From NCBI RefSeq assembly GCF_003112575.1, contig NZ_BEWC01000005.1, positions 434,001 through 498,000 of the forward strand: a stretch of DNA of 64,000 nucleotides, written 5' to 3'. Shown here piece after piece: positions 9,871 to 17,819 of this stretch. The stretch comes from Streptomyces ardesiacus. GTDB taxonomy: Bacteria; Actinomycetota; Actinomycetes; Streptomycetales; Streptomycetaceae. Below the pieces are notes generated by a model, which had not been told where the DNA came from, searched no databases, and saw nothing but the letters and a program-made list of their open reading frames with translations. Position numbers and translations under genes: made by a program. The first letter of the stretch is position 1, and every line of letters begins with the position of its first letter.

Positions 9871-9892
9871 GTTTCACGTGAAACAACGCCGC
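9863..9892. other. parS site (ParB binding) in a 30-bp palindrome
   Basis: The perfect core GTTTCACGTGAAAC is at 9871-9884, and the palindrome is perfect from 9863 to 9892. The left flank is also the right arm of the preceding terminator hairpin. ParB (encoded at 42917) loads at such sites for chromosome segregation. Confidence 0.95.
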
Positions 9893-9899
9893 ATGTGAC

Positions 9900-10676
9900 T
9901 CAGCGGCCGTAGCGGCGTTCCCTCAGGGAGTACGAGCGCAGGGCCCGCAGGAAGTCGATCTCGCGGAAGTCCGGCCAGTAGGTCTCGCAGAAGTGGACCT
10001 CCGCGTAGGCGGACTGCCAGAGCAGGAACCCGGAGAGCCGCTGCTCGCCCGAGGTGCGGATGATGAGGTCGGACTCGGACCGCGTCTTGGAGTACAGGTG
10101 CTTGGAGATGTGCTCCATGGTGAAGGTCTCGATGAAATCGTCGATGTCGCCGCCCTGCGAGCTGTGCTCGGTGAGGGCCGAACGCACGGCGTCGACGATC
10201 TCGCGCCGGCCGCCGTAGCCCACGGCGACGTCGACCTTGGTGCCGCCCTTGCGTCCCTGGGTGGCGGCCGTGGCGGTCTTGAGGCGGGCCGCGGACTCGG
10301 CGGGCAGCAGGTCCAGGGCTCCGACGGCCTCGACGGGCCAGGGGTTGCCCGGCGCGGCCAGCTGCTCGACGACCTCGGCGATGATGTCGATGAGCGGGTT
10401 GAGCTGCTCCTCGGGCCGGTGGAGGTTGTCGTCGGAGAGCATGAACAGGGTGACGTGCTCGATCTTGGCGGAGTCGCACCAGCGCAGGAAGTCCAGCACC
10501 TTGGCGCCGCCGGCCCGGTAGCCCTCCCGCGGGTCGTCGATGCCCGACATCTTGGCCCACCGGCGGTTGCCGTCGAGCATGATGCCGATGTGCTGGGGGC
10601 GTGGGCGTCCCTCCAACTCTCTGACCAGCCGCTTCATGTAGAGCGCGTCGAGAGCGGCACGTACCTTCGCTCGCAT
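9900..10676 (-). CDS. uppS: Isoprenyl transferase (cis-prenyl diphosphate synthase)
   Basis: It condenses isopentenyl diphosphate onto an allylic diphosphate with cis geometry, making the polyprenyl carrier for cell wall precursors or a shorter intermediate. The 258-residue protein has the family signature HIGIMLDGNRRWA with the catalytic Asp, the SDDNLHRP helix, and the C-terminal substrate motif SDLIIRTSGEQRLSGFLLWQSAYAE. The ATG at 10676 is preceded by GGAAGGGG. Streptomyces usually carry two such enzymes; from sequence alone I cannot say whether this copy makes undecaprenyl or a shorter (farnesyl-length) product. Confidence 0.93.
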   Translation of the reverse strand: MRAKVRAALDALYMKRLVRELEGRPRPQHIGIMLDGNRRWAKMSGIDDPREGYRAGGAKVLDFLRWCDSAKIEHVTLFMLSDDNLHRPEEQLNPLIDIIAEVVEQLAAPGNPWPVEAVGALDLLPAESAARLKTATAATQGRKGGTKVDVAVGYGGRREIVDAVRSALTEHSSQGGDIDDFIETFTMEHISKHLYSKTRSESDLIIRTSGEQRLSGFLLWQSAYAEVHFCETYWPDFREIDFLRALRSYSLRERRYGR

Positions 10677-10986
10677 GGTCTACCCCTTCCACCTCGTCGG
10701 TAGCGACTGGACTGCTCCGACGGCGATGAGCCACGTGGCACCGCCCCGCGGGGGTGTGGCGCTGATGCCCTGTGGGGTGACGATATCAAGAGCAGACAGC
10801 CCCGCCCGGGCGACGAGAGGGGCCCGTACGCGGGCCCGCGCCGGGTGCGGCGCGGGCGTCGGAGCATTGTTCCAGGCAGTCAACTGAGCCTGTTCCTGCG
10901 GGTGTTGTGCATCACCGTCGGAGCGGCCCGGAACGGCAAGAGCGCCTCCGGTCTACGTTTCCGCAGGTCGGAGGCGCTCGTCGCGG
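10677..10986. other. Intergenic region between uppS and tRNA-Ala
   Basis: These 310 bases upstream of uppS contain GC-rich hairpins and the tRNA terminator at 10940-10979. I see no credible protein gene; the short open frames on both strands lack ribosome binding sites and family features. Confidence 0.5.
10940..10979 (-). terminator. Hairpin after tRNA-Ala
   Basis: An 11-bp perfect stem, GAGCGCCTCCG (10940-10950) with CGGAGGCGCTC (10969-10979) and an 18-base loop, lies eight bases beyond the tRNA 3' end on the minus strand. Confidence 0.65.
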
Positions 10987-11059
10987 TGGAGCCTAGGGGA
11001 GTCGAACCCCTGACATCTGCCATGCAAAGACAGCGCTCTACCAACTGAGCTAAGGCCCC
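10987..11059 (-). tRNA. tRNA-Ala (anticodon TGC)
   Basis: A 73-base cloverleaf on the minus strand: acceptor GGGGCCT pairs with AGGCTCC, the D arm is in TAGCTCAGTTGGTAGAGC, the anticodon loop TTTGCAT carries TGC, and the T arm is AGGGGTTCGACTCCCCT. CCA is not encoded. It decodes GCN alanine codons. Confidence 0.97.
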
Positions 11060-11239
11060 TCGGGAGGTGTCGCCGGTCCTGGTGTCGCGGACCGCCGGTC
11101 ACCGCGGACAAGAGTACCGGGTCGCCCCCCGTATCTCACAAATGATTGGGGCTCCCGGGGAACGACCACGCTCCGTAAGATGCTCGGCGTGGTTCGCTGG
11201 AGCGAACTGCGGTTTTTGGGGAAGCGATGGGGAGACGCA

Positions 11240-11788
11240 ATGGACGCCGCACAGCAGGAAGCCACCGCGAGGGCGCGGGAACTGCAGCGGAACTGGTACG
11301 GGGAACCACTGGGGGCGCTCTTCCGCCGGCTCATCGACGATCTCGGTCTCAACCAGGCTCGTCTCGCGGGGGTGCTGGGGCTGTCCGCGCCGATGCTGTC
11401 GCAGTTGATGAGCGGCCAGCGGGCGAAGATCGGCAATCCTGCCGTGGTGCAGCGGGTGCAGCTGCTGCAGGACCTGGCGGGCCAGGTCGCCGACGGAAGT
11501 GTGAGCGCGGCCGAGGCGGCCGAGCGCATGGACGAGATCAAGAAGTCGCAGGGGGGCTCGGTGCTCAGCAACACCACGGCGACCACGAGCAGTTCGGGTG
11601 CGCCGACGGTCAAGCGGGTGGTCCGTGAGATCCAGTCGCTGCTGCGCTCGGTCGCGGCGGCGGGGGACATCATCGACGCGGCGGACGCGCTCTCCTCCTC
11701 GCATCCGGAGCTGGCGGAGTTCCTGCGGGTGTACGGCGCGGGCCGCACCTCGGACGCGGTCGCGCACTACCAGTCCCACCAGAACTGA
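11240..11788 (+). CDS. Helix-turn-helix DNA-binding protein
   Basis: A 182-residue cytoplasmic protein with an HTH of the Xre/lambda-repressor-like fold at about residues 27-60 (LNQARLAGVLGLSAPMLSQLMSGQRAKIGNP), followed by a helical region with VKRVVREIQSLLRSVAAAGDIIDAADALS. It is conserved next to the kinase that follows, whose frame starts 86 bases later. The ATG at 11240 is chosen because GGGGAG lies a few bases before it; an in-frame ATG at 11180 would add 20 residues of poorer composition. Its target genes are not evident from the sequence. Confidence 0.85.
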   Translation: MDAAQQEATARARELQRNWYGEPLGALFRRLIDDLGLNQARLAGVLGLSAPMLSQLMSGQRAKIGNPAVVQRVQLLQDLAGQVADGSVSAAEAAERMDEIKKSQGGSVLSNTTATTSSSGAPTVKRVVREIQSLLRSVAAAGDIIDAADALSSSHPELAEFLRVYGAGRTSDAVAHYQSHQN

Positions 11789-11874
11789 TCCCGCGGGGCC
11801 CGCTCGCCGGAAGTCCGGCGGCGGGGCCCGCGGGCGTGGCGCGACAGGTCCCAGGGGAGGAGCGGCGCACAGCC

Positions 11875-13605
11875 ATGGGTGAGGTCTTCGCGGGCCGGTA
11901 CGAACTGGTCGACCCGGTCGGCCGGGGCGGGGTGGGTGCCGTCTGGCGTGCCTGGGACCACCGGCGCAGGCGTTATGTGGCCGCGAAGGTGCTCCAGCAG
12001 CGGGACGCGCACTCGCTGCTGCGGTTCGTCCGTGAGCAGGCGCTGCGGATCGATCACCCCCATGTGCTGGCGCCCGCGAGCTGGGCCGCCGACGACGACC
12101 AGGTCCTGTTCACCATGGACCTGGTCACGGGCGGTTCGCTGGTCCACCTGGTCGGGGACTACGGCCCCCTGCCGCCCGACTTCGTGTGCACGCTGCTCGA
12201 CCAGCTCCTGTCCGGCCTGGCGGCGGTGCACGGGGAGGGCGTGGTGCACCGTGACATCAAGCCCGCCAACCTGCTGCTGGAGGCGACGGGGACGGGTCGA
12301 CCGAACCTGAGGCTGTCCGACTTCGGCATCGCGATGCGGCTGGGTGAGCCCCGGCTGACGGAGACCAACCTGGTGGTGGGGACACCGGGTTACCTGGCGC
12401 CGGAGCAGATGCTGGGGGCGGAGCCGGACTTCCCGGCGGACCTGTTCGCGGTGGGGCTGGTCGCCCTGTACCTGCTGGAGGGGGCGAAACCGGACGCCAA
12501 GGCGCTCGTGCAGCACTTCGCCGAGCACGGTACGCCGCCCGCGCCGCGGGGGGTGCCCGAGCCGCTGTGGCAGGTCGTGGCGGCGCTGGTGCAGCCGGAC
12601 CCGTCGGCGAGGTTCCGTACCGCGACGGGGGCGCGCAAGGCGCTGGCCGCGGCGATGGAGCTGCTGCCGGAGCCGGGGCCCGACGACGAGCTGATCGAGA
12701 TCTTCGACCAAGTGGGCCCGCTGCCGCCGGGGTTCGGCCCCGAGGGGCCGCTCAAGAGGGCGTCCGGCCTGGACGACACGGCGACGGACCCGGCCCCGGC
12801 CCCGCAGACGCCGCCGCTTCCCCCCTGGGCGACGCCCCCGTCCGGCGCTCTCCCCGGCGCCCCTTCCACGGGCACGGCGGACGGCGCCCCGCCCCCCGGC
12901 ACCCCGCCCACGCCGGCCAGTACGCCGTCCGCCGGCGACCGGCATCCCGTCACCCCCGGCACCGCGCCGTGGGGCGGGGCCGCGACGCCTGCCGGCACGT
13001 CCCCCGCGCAGGACTGGACGCCCCCGGCCCCCGACGCAGCCCCACCGCCCCCGGCCGGCGCACCGCCGTCCCCCGGCGGCCACCCGCCGGTCCCGCCCGG
13101 CACGCCGCCCTTCGCCCGGGACCGGACCCCGTCCCCCCGCCCCGCGCCCCCTTCGTTCCCCGGCCACGCGTTCCCCGGCCGCGCGTTCCCCGGTCACGCC
13201 CACCCCGCCCCGGACGCCGGCCGGCCGCCGACGGCTCCCGGCGCCGAGCCCACCGGTGCCGAGCCGCCCGGGGCCATGTCGGAGACCGGGAGCTTCCACC
13301 TGCCGCCTCCGCACCCGGCCGCGGCCACCGCCGGAGACGCCGTGCAGCACACCCCGTCCACCGGACACCGCGCGCCGCACGTGCCGCCGCTCCCCGACCG
13401 GGCCCTCGCGCCGTCGCCGCCGCAGCCCGCGGACCTTCCCACCGCCGCGTACACCGCCCGAAACCCCCGGCCGGCGCCGCCCGCCCAGCACCGCGGGGCA
13501 CGGCGACGCCGCCGTTCCGGCCCCCCGGCGAAGGTGGCGTTGCCGCTGCTGCTGCTCGCGCTGGCCTGCTACGCCGTGGGTTTCTGGGCCCTGGCCCGCA
13601 TCTGA
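11875..13605 (+). CDS. Serine/threonine protein kinase with proline-rich tail
   Basis: A 576-residue Hanks-type kinase. The catalytic domain (about residues 8-270) has the glycine loop VGRGGVGAVW, lysine in VAAKVLQ, HRDIKPANLLL, SDFGIAMR and YLAPEQM, so it should be active. About 290 residues of proline/alanine/glycine low-complexity sequence follow, then a single membrane helix at the very C terminus (ALPLLLLALACYAVGFWALARI) with almost nothing outside. It therefore lacks an external sensor such as PASTA. The start at 11875 (MGEVFAGRYELVDPVG) fits the kinase fold; an in-frame GTG at 11836 is possible. The substrate may be the adjacent HTH protein, but that is inference. Confidence 0.92.
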   Translation: MGEVFAGRYELVDPVGRGGVGAVWRAWDHRRRRYVAAKVLQQRDAHSLLRFVREQALRIDHPHVLAPASWAADDDQVLFTMDLVTGGSLVHLVGDYGPLPPDFVCTLLDQLLSGLAAVHGEGVVHRDIKPANLLLEATGTGRPNLRLSDFGIAMRLGEPRLTETNLVVGTPGYLAPEQMLGAEPDFPADLFAVGLVALYLLEGAKPDAKALVQHFAEHGTPPAPRGVPEPLWQVVAALVQPDPSARFRTATGARKALAAAMELLPEPGPDDELIEIFDQVGPLPPGFGPEGPLKRASGLDDTATDPAPAPQTPPLPPWATPPSGALPGAPSTGTADGAPPPGTPPTPASTPSAGDRHPVTPGTAPWGGAATPAGTSPAQDWTPPAPDAAPPPPAGAPPSPGGHPPVPPGTPPFARDRTPSPRPAPPSFPGHAFPGRAFPGHAHPAPDAGRPPTAPGAEPTGAEPPGAMSETGSFHLPPPHPAAATAGDAVQHTPSTGHRAPHVPPLPDRALAPSPPQPADLPTAAYTARNPRPAPPAQHRGARRRRRSGPPAKVALPLLLLALACYAVGFWALARI

Positions 13606-13660
13606 GCCGGACATACCGGAGGGGCCCGGGTCGGATCCGGCGCCGCGCGAGGGGTACGGG

Positions 13661-15031
13661 TCAGGTCCGGCGCCGGGTGGCCGCGGTCCACACGGCCAGG
13701 CCCACCAGCAGCAGGCTGCCGGTGCCGATGCCGCCGACGGCGACCGCTTTCATGGCCGTGTCGTCGCCCGCGGTCCCGCTTCCGCTCCCGGGGGCGGCGA
13801 TCCGGTCCCGTGCGGAGACCTCGAAGAGGCCTTGGGGACGGGACTCCCCCGCGTACCCGGGCCCGCTCCGTGCCGCTCCCCCGAGGCGCAGGCGCAGCGT
13901 GAGTCCGAAGGGGCCCTGGCCGAAGTCGTCGGCGGCCTGGGCCGCGAGGTGGACGACGAGGTAGTAGTCCCCGGCGAACCGCAGCGCGGCGACCCGCCCC
14001 GCGGTGGCGTACCGGTTGGGGTACGCCACCGGCGGCAGGGGAGCGAGGCCGACGGTGGTCCGGCGTCCGGTGTAGCCCTTGGCGGCGTCGACGACCTCGC
14101 CGCGCACCGGGTTGTGCAGGGCCAGGCGCAGGGCACCGGTGGCGTAGCCGGAGGCGTCCGCGGAACCGGCGAGTTCGGCGGTGGCGTACACCTGGCGCCC
14201 CCAGTCGACCGGCACCCTGTAATAGAGGGTCTGCCCGGGACGGATGTCGTCGCGCCAGACGCCCTGCCCGAGGAGGGTGGCGTGGGCGAACCCGCTGCCG
14301 CCCGCCCGGCGTTCCGGCTCGCCGTCGAGGGGTTCGGGCGAGGCGGAGTCCCAGGTCTCGGGCGCCTTCGTCGCACCGGCCTGCCGCAGGCCGGGCTCGG
14401 TGGCCACGGTGAGTTCCAGGTCCCAGTCGTCCGGCGGGGAGTCCTGCGGTCTGGTCCGCTCGACGCCGACGTAGTAGGTGCCGGGGTCCTGGCACCGGTT
14501 GCCGCCGGGGCCGGTCTCGCGCATGCCCCAGGCGGTGACCGGACGGGGGCTGCGGGCGGCGCCGAAGGTCGCGCTGTGCACGGAGCAGGAGCCGCCGTCG
14601 GCGTCCCGCACGGAGACCCGGATGCCGTCGACCGCGGTGACCTCTCCGCCGGGGCCGGGTACGGCGGTCACGGAGACGTAGGCGTCGGAGGCGGCGTCGA
14701 GGTCGAGGCGGTAGTAGCGGGTGCCGTTCCTCGGCAGGGAGCTGCGGTAGACGGAGCCGGCCGCCAGCGTCTCGGCGCCCGCCGTGTCACTCGCGCCCGC
14801 GACCGGCACCGCGCCGTCGGCGAAGTCGTACCCGGCGGACGCCCCCGCCGCGTCGGCCGCCTCCGTACCCGCCGGACCGGCCGCGAGCACCGTGGCGCCG
14901 GGCAGGGCCGCGGTCGTGGCCAAGACGGCGGCCACCACGGCCGTCCGTGTGAACGCCGTCGGCAGCGCGGGGCCCTTCGGCCCTGCCCGCCCCGTTCCGG
15001 CACGCCGCCGAGCCGTACACCACCGTCCCAT
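13661..15031 (-). CDS. Secreted, C-terminally membrane-anchored protein
   Basis: A 456-residue protein with a basic N terminus and a signal-like hydrophobic segment (TAVVAAVLATTAALPGATVLAAG, about residues 30-52), a large extracellular part with repeated beta-rich, jelly-roll-like segments (for example GTRYYRLDLDAASDAYVSVT and GQTLYYRVPVDWGRQVYATAEL), and a C-terminal helix (VGGIGTGSLLLVGLAVWTAA) ending RRRT. Two Cys are seen around GGSCSVHS and one in GNRCQDPGTYYVG. No enzyme motif is visible. It is convergent with the kinase gene, ending 55 bases from it. I do not recognise a named function; a surface or wall-associated role is likely. Confidence 0.8.
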   Translation of the reverse strand: MGRWCTARRRAGTGRAGPKGPALPTAFTRTAVVAAVLATTAALPGATVLAAGPAGTEAADAAGASAGYDFADGAVPVAGASDTAGAETLAAGSVYRSSLPRNGTRYYRLDLDAASDAYVSVTAVPGPGGEVTAVDGIRVSVRDADGGSCSVHSATFGAARSPRPVTAWGMRETGPGGNRCQDPGTYYVGVERTRPQDSPPDDWDLELTVATEPGLRQAGATKAPETWDSASPEPLDGEPERRAGGSGFAHATLLGQGVWRDDIRPGQTLYYRVPVDWGRQVYATAELAGSADASGYATGALRLALHNPVRGEVVDAAKGYTGRRTTVGLAPLPPVAYPNRYATAGRVAALRFAGDYYLVVHLAAQAADDFGQGPFGLTLRLRLGGAARSGPGYAGESRPQGLFEVSARDRIAAPGSGSGTAGDDTAMKAVAVGGIGTGSLLLVGLAVWTAATRRRT

Positions 15032-15115
15032 GACCCGCCACCCCTCGCGTCCACCGGCTCAGTCGCTCCGTCACCGCCCGCCCCGACCGGACCTGCCCCC
15101 TCAGGGCAACACAAA

Positions 15116-15140
15116 ACCCCGACCGTTTCACGGCCGGGGT
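15116..15140 (-). terminator. Hairpin after the DLW-39 gene
   Basis: A ten-base stem with one internal mismatch (15116-15125 with 15131-15140). On the minus strand it is followed by TTTTGTGTTG, a typical Rho-independent arrangement, 27 bases after the DLW-39 stop. Confidence 0.8.
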
Positions 15141-15167
15141 CTGCTCAGGACCGGATGTCGGTCGTAC

Positions 15168-15296
15168 TCACGAACCCGTGGGCACGGAGTCAGTCGCCTC
15201 CGTCCACAGATCCTGCTCGGCGCGATCCGCCTGGATCTGGCGGTACACGAGGAGCCCGCCGATGGCGGCCAGTGCGACCAGGAGAAGCTTCTTCAC
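15168..15296 (-). CDS. DLW-39 family small membrane protein
   Basis: A 42-residue protein, VKKLLLVALAAIGGLLVYRQ then IQADRAEQDLWTEATD. It has one N-terminal helix and the invariant Asp-Leu-Trp near residue 30 that names the family. Such peptides of about 39 residues are found across actinobacteria close to the origin; their function is unknown. The GTG at 15296 gives the canonical KKLLL start. A candidate -10 element, TATAGT, lies upstream on the minus strand at 15342-15347. A terminator follows. Confidence 0.85.
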   Translation of the reverse strand: MKKLLLVALAAIGGLLVYRQIQADRAEQDLWTEATDSVPTGS

Positions 15297-15634
15297 CGCG
15301 CGACCTCGTCTTTCCTTGACGTAGGGGACCTCTGGCGCCCGACTATACACACCGGTCGATACCGATCGGTGACCTGCGTCGGCGGTCAACTGCCCGTCAC
15401 CGGAGCCCTTTAGAAGCGGACGAAGCCGTTCTGATCGGAGGGTGATCACACCCTCACGTGCGGTGACTTTTGCCCGCCTCCCTCCCGTCTGCGGACCTTT
15501 TCCACCGCCTTGCGGCTATTCGGGTGGTGTTCATCTGAACATCGACGCGCCACGGACGTAGGTCCACCACTTCGCGACGCTCATACACATCATGAGGAAA
15601 GTACGCAAATCGCCCAACCCGAAAGTGAGGGGCC
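15297..15634. other. Divergent promoter region between DLW-39 and a small secreted protein gene
   Basis: These 338 bases without a gene hold the candidate TATAGT -10 for DLW-39 (15342-15347, minus), the palindrome ACCGATCGGT (15361-15370) and a 6-2-6 inverted repeat TGTTCATCTGAACA (15528-15541) before the rightward gene. The inverted repeat could be an operator. Confidence 0.5.
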
Positions 15635-16015
15635 ATGGCCCGGAACAAGGTCCTGACGCTGTGGACCAGCATCGTCACCGCCTTCCTCGCGCTGTGCACG
15701 GCGCTCGGACTCATCACGACGACGGCCGCCGCGGCCACGCCGCAGACCGGCACGCACAGCAACAGCGAGAGCGAGAGCGCCTCCCCCGAGGCGGCACCCG
15801 CGGCCACCGCCCACCGGACCTGGCCCCGGACCGGTTCCCTGCCCCCCACGATGAAGCAGCGCATCCGTGCCGAGGCGCACGGCGCGGCACCCAGCTGCCG
15901 GCACCACCCGCTCGCCGGCACCTCCGCTCCCGCCGCCACCGCCGCCATCGGCCTCCCGTGCGGCGACGTGGCCGCCGAGCCTCCGGCCCAGCACTCCATC
16001 CCGCTCCAGCGCTGA
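15635..16015 (+). CDS. Small secreted or membrane-anchored hypothetical protein
   Basis: A 126-residue protein with a basic start (MARNK), a hydrophobic helix ending in an Ala-rich cleavage-like stretch (LCTALGLITTTAAAATPQ, about residues 18-35), then a Ser/Glu/Ala/Pro-rich hydrophilic region and two cysteines (GAAPSCRHH and IGLPCGDV). A GAGGGG Shine-Dalgarno precedes the ATG. No family recognised; the two cysteines may form a disulfide outside the cell. A hairpin terminator follows at 16078-16109. Confidence 0.7.
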   Translation: MARNKVLTLWTSIVTAFLALCTALGLITTTAAAATPQTGTHSNSESESASPEAAPAATAHRTWPRTGSLPPTMKQRIRAEAHGAAPSCRHHPLAGTSAPAATAAIGLPCGDVAAEPPAQHSIPLQR

Positions 16016-16077
16016 GCGGACCGCACCACCCCGACCCCGACGCAACGGCGATCTGCGTACCGCAGCACACGCGAGAA

Positions 16078-16109
16078 CGGCCCGGCAGCTCGACGGAGCA
16101 GCCGGGCCG
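16078..16109 (+). terminator. Hairpin terminator
   Basis: A nine-base stem CGGCCCGGC (16078-16086) with GCCGGGCCG (16101-16109) and an inner CTC/GAG pair, 62 bases after the small secreted protein gene. Confidence 0.65.
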
Positions 16110-16190
16110 CCGCCGTGTGTACGGAGAGCGGGCCGGAGCCGCCGGCAGGACCGCCGGCACCTTCCCGAACGGCCGGCGGGGGCCGACTCT

Positions 16191-16204
16191 TCAAGACCTC
16201 TTGA
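16191..16204. promoter_or_regulatory. Candidate operator upstream of the GntR gene
   Basis: The inverted repeat TCAAGACCTCTTGA (6-2-6) lies 19 bases before the GntR start. GntR-family regulators commonly bind short palindromes over their own promoters, so autoregulation is plausible; binding is inferred. Confidence 0.5.
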
Positions 16205-16223
16205 GGAGTTGTAGCCTGCGACC

Positions 16224-17012
16224 GTGCCCAAGGCGTACGAAGTGATCGCTGACGACCTCCGCCGCTCGATCCGCGCGGGCGAGCGCGGGCCCGGCGAGCG
16301 GCTGCCCTCGGAGGCGGACCTCGCCCACCACTACCGTCGCAGCGTGCCCACCGTGCAGAACGCGCTCCGGCTGCTGAGCGACGAGGGCCTGATCGACCGG
16401 CGGCACGGACTCGGCACCTTCGTCCGGCGCCCCCGCACCCCGGCCGTGCGCGACAACCGCCGCCACCAGTGGGAGAAGGACCGGGCCCGCCGGCCGCTCG
16501 CCACCCGGGCCGAGACCGGCGCCACGGAGCGCGACACGGGCCTGCGCGCCGACGACCTCGTCTTCCACGCGGAGTACCGCGAGCGGGAGGCGTCCGGGGA
16601 ACTGGCCGAGGCCTTCGGCGTCCCCGAGGGCACCGCGCTCCTCCAACGCGACTTCCGGACCCGGCACTCGGCCGAGCCCGCCCCCTTCAGCCTGGTCACC
16701 TCCTACCTCGTCCGCGACATGATCGCGGCCAACCCCGACCTCCTGGACGAGACCAAGGAACCCTGGCCCGGCGGCACCCAGCACCAGCTCCACACCGTGG
16801 GCATCGAAGTGGACCGCGTGGAGGAGCGTTTCACCGCCCGCCCGCCGACCCCGGAGGAGGCCGCGGCCCTGGACCTGCCGCCGGGCACCTCGGTGATCCT
16901 GCTGCGCAAGACCTCGTACGACACGGAGGGCCGGGTGGTGGACGTCTCCGACGTCACGCTGCCCGGCGACCGGACCGAACTGCTCTTCACGACCCGTCTG
17001 GAAAGGTGGTGA
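16224..17012 (+). CDS. GntR family transcriptional regulator (HutC/UTRA type)
   Basis: A 262-residue regulator. The N-terminal winged HTH (about residues 5-70) reads YEVIADDLRRSIRAGERGPG, LPSEADLAHHYRRSVPTVQ and LIDRRHGLGTFV, the standard GntR pattern. The C-terminal domain (about 100-255) resembles UTRA ligand-binding domains, with FSLVTSYLVRDMI and the closing RTELLFTTRLERW. It starts with GTG. It overlaps or abuts the following glycosyltransferase gene, so the two are likely co-transcribed. A palindrome just upstream could be its operator. The effector is unknown. Confidence 0.9.
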   Translation: MPKAYEVIADDLRRSIRAGERGPGERLPSEADLAHHYRRSVPTVQNALRLLSDEGLIDRRHGLGTFVRRPRTPAVRDNRRHQWEKDRARRPLATRAETGATERDTGLRADDLVFHAEYREREASGELAEAFGVPEGTALLQRDFRTRHSAEPAPFSLVTSYLVRDMIAANPDLLDETKEPWPGGTQHQLHTVGIEVDRVEERFTARPPTPEEAAALDLPPGTSVILLRKTSYDTEGRVVDVSDVTLPGDRTELLFTTRLERW

Positions 17013-17020
17013 GTGCCGCC

Positions 17021-17791
17021 GTGAACCGGCGCGTCATCATCGTCACGGCCGTCCACGGCCCCTCCGCCCCCTTCCTGCCCGAGGCCCACGCCTCGCTGTG
17101 CGCCCAGGAGCTGCCCGACGGCTGGGAGTGGCGCTGGGTGATCCAGGAGGACGGCCGTACCGAGGACGTCCGGCCGTACGTGCCCGACGATCCGCGGGTC
17201 GTCTTCCACCAGGGGCGCTCCGGCCGGCAGGGCGGGCCCGGTGTGGCACGCACCCTGGCCCTCGCCCACGCGGACGGCGCGTACGTGAAGGTCCTGGACG
17301 CCGACGACCGGCTCACCCCGGGCGCCCTGGCGCGCGACCTGGCCGCCCTGGAGGCCGACCCGTCGATCGGCTGGGCGACCTCGCGGGTCCTGGACCTCCT
17401 GCCGGACGGTTCGACGGCCGGCTTCCCCGGCGACCCGGCGCACGGGCCCGTCGAGCGCGGGGAGGTCCTCGGCTTCTGGAAGGCGAACGGCTTCCGCGCC
17501 CAGGTCCACCCGGCGACCCTCCTGGTGCGGCGGGACCTGCTGCTCGCACTGGGCGGCTGGATGGCCCTTCCCGCCTCCGAGGACACCGGCCTGCTGCTGG
17601 CGCTCAACGCCGTGAGCCGGGGGTGGTTCACGGAGGAGGTGGGCCTCCTCTACCGCAAGTGGGAGGGGCAGGAGACCGGCCAGGCCCCCCATGCGGAACC
17701 CGCCGAACGCGCGGCCCGCATGGCGGTGGTGGAGGCGCGGGCACGTGCGCTGGCCTCCTTCGGGTGGCGGCTGCCGGAGGGCGCACGGTAG
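17021..17791 (+). CDS. Family 2 glycosyltransferase
   Basis: A 256-residue GT-A fold enzyme, VNRRVIIVTAVHGPSAPFLP at the start, then GPGVARTLALAHADGAYVKV and the metal-binding LDADDR (DxD-type motif). The C-terminal part holds EDTGLLLALNAVSRGWF, a typical acceptor-loop acidic motif. There is no membrane helix, so it is probably cytoplasmic. The GTG at 17021 has GGTGGTGAG seven bases upstream; an alternative GTG at 17009 would overlap the GntR stop by four bases. Donor and acceptor sugars cannot be told from the sequence. It is convergent with the FkbM methyltransferase gene, 28 bases away, suggesting a small glycan-modification locus. Confidence 0.88.
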   Translation: MNRRVIIVTAVHGPSAPFLPEAHASLCAQELPDGWEWRWVIQEDGRTEDVRPYVPDDPRVVFHQGRSGRQGGPGVARTLALAHADGAYVKVLDADDRLTPGALARDLAALEADPSIGWATSRVLDLLPDGSTAGFPGDPAHGPVERGEVLGFWKANGFRAQVHPATLLVRRDLLLALGGWMALPASEDTGLLLALNAVSRGWFTEEVGLLYRKWEGQETGQAPHAEPAERAARMAVVEARARALASFGWRLPEGAR

Positions 17792-17819
17792 GGCGGGCCG
17801 AGGCCGCCGCGCAGACCGT

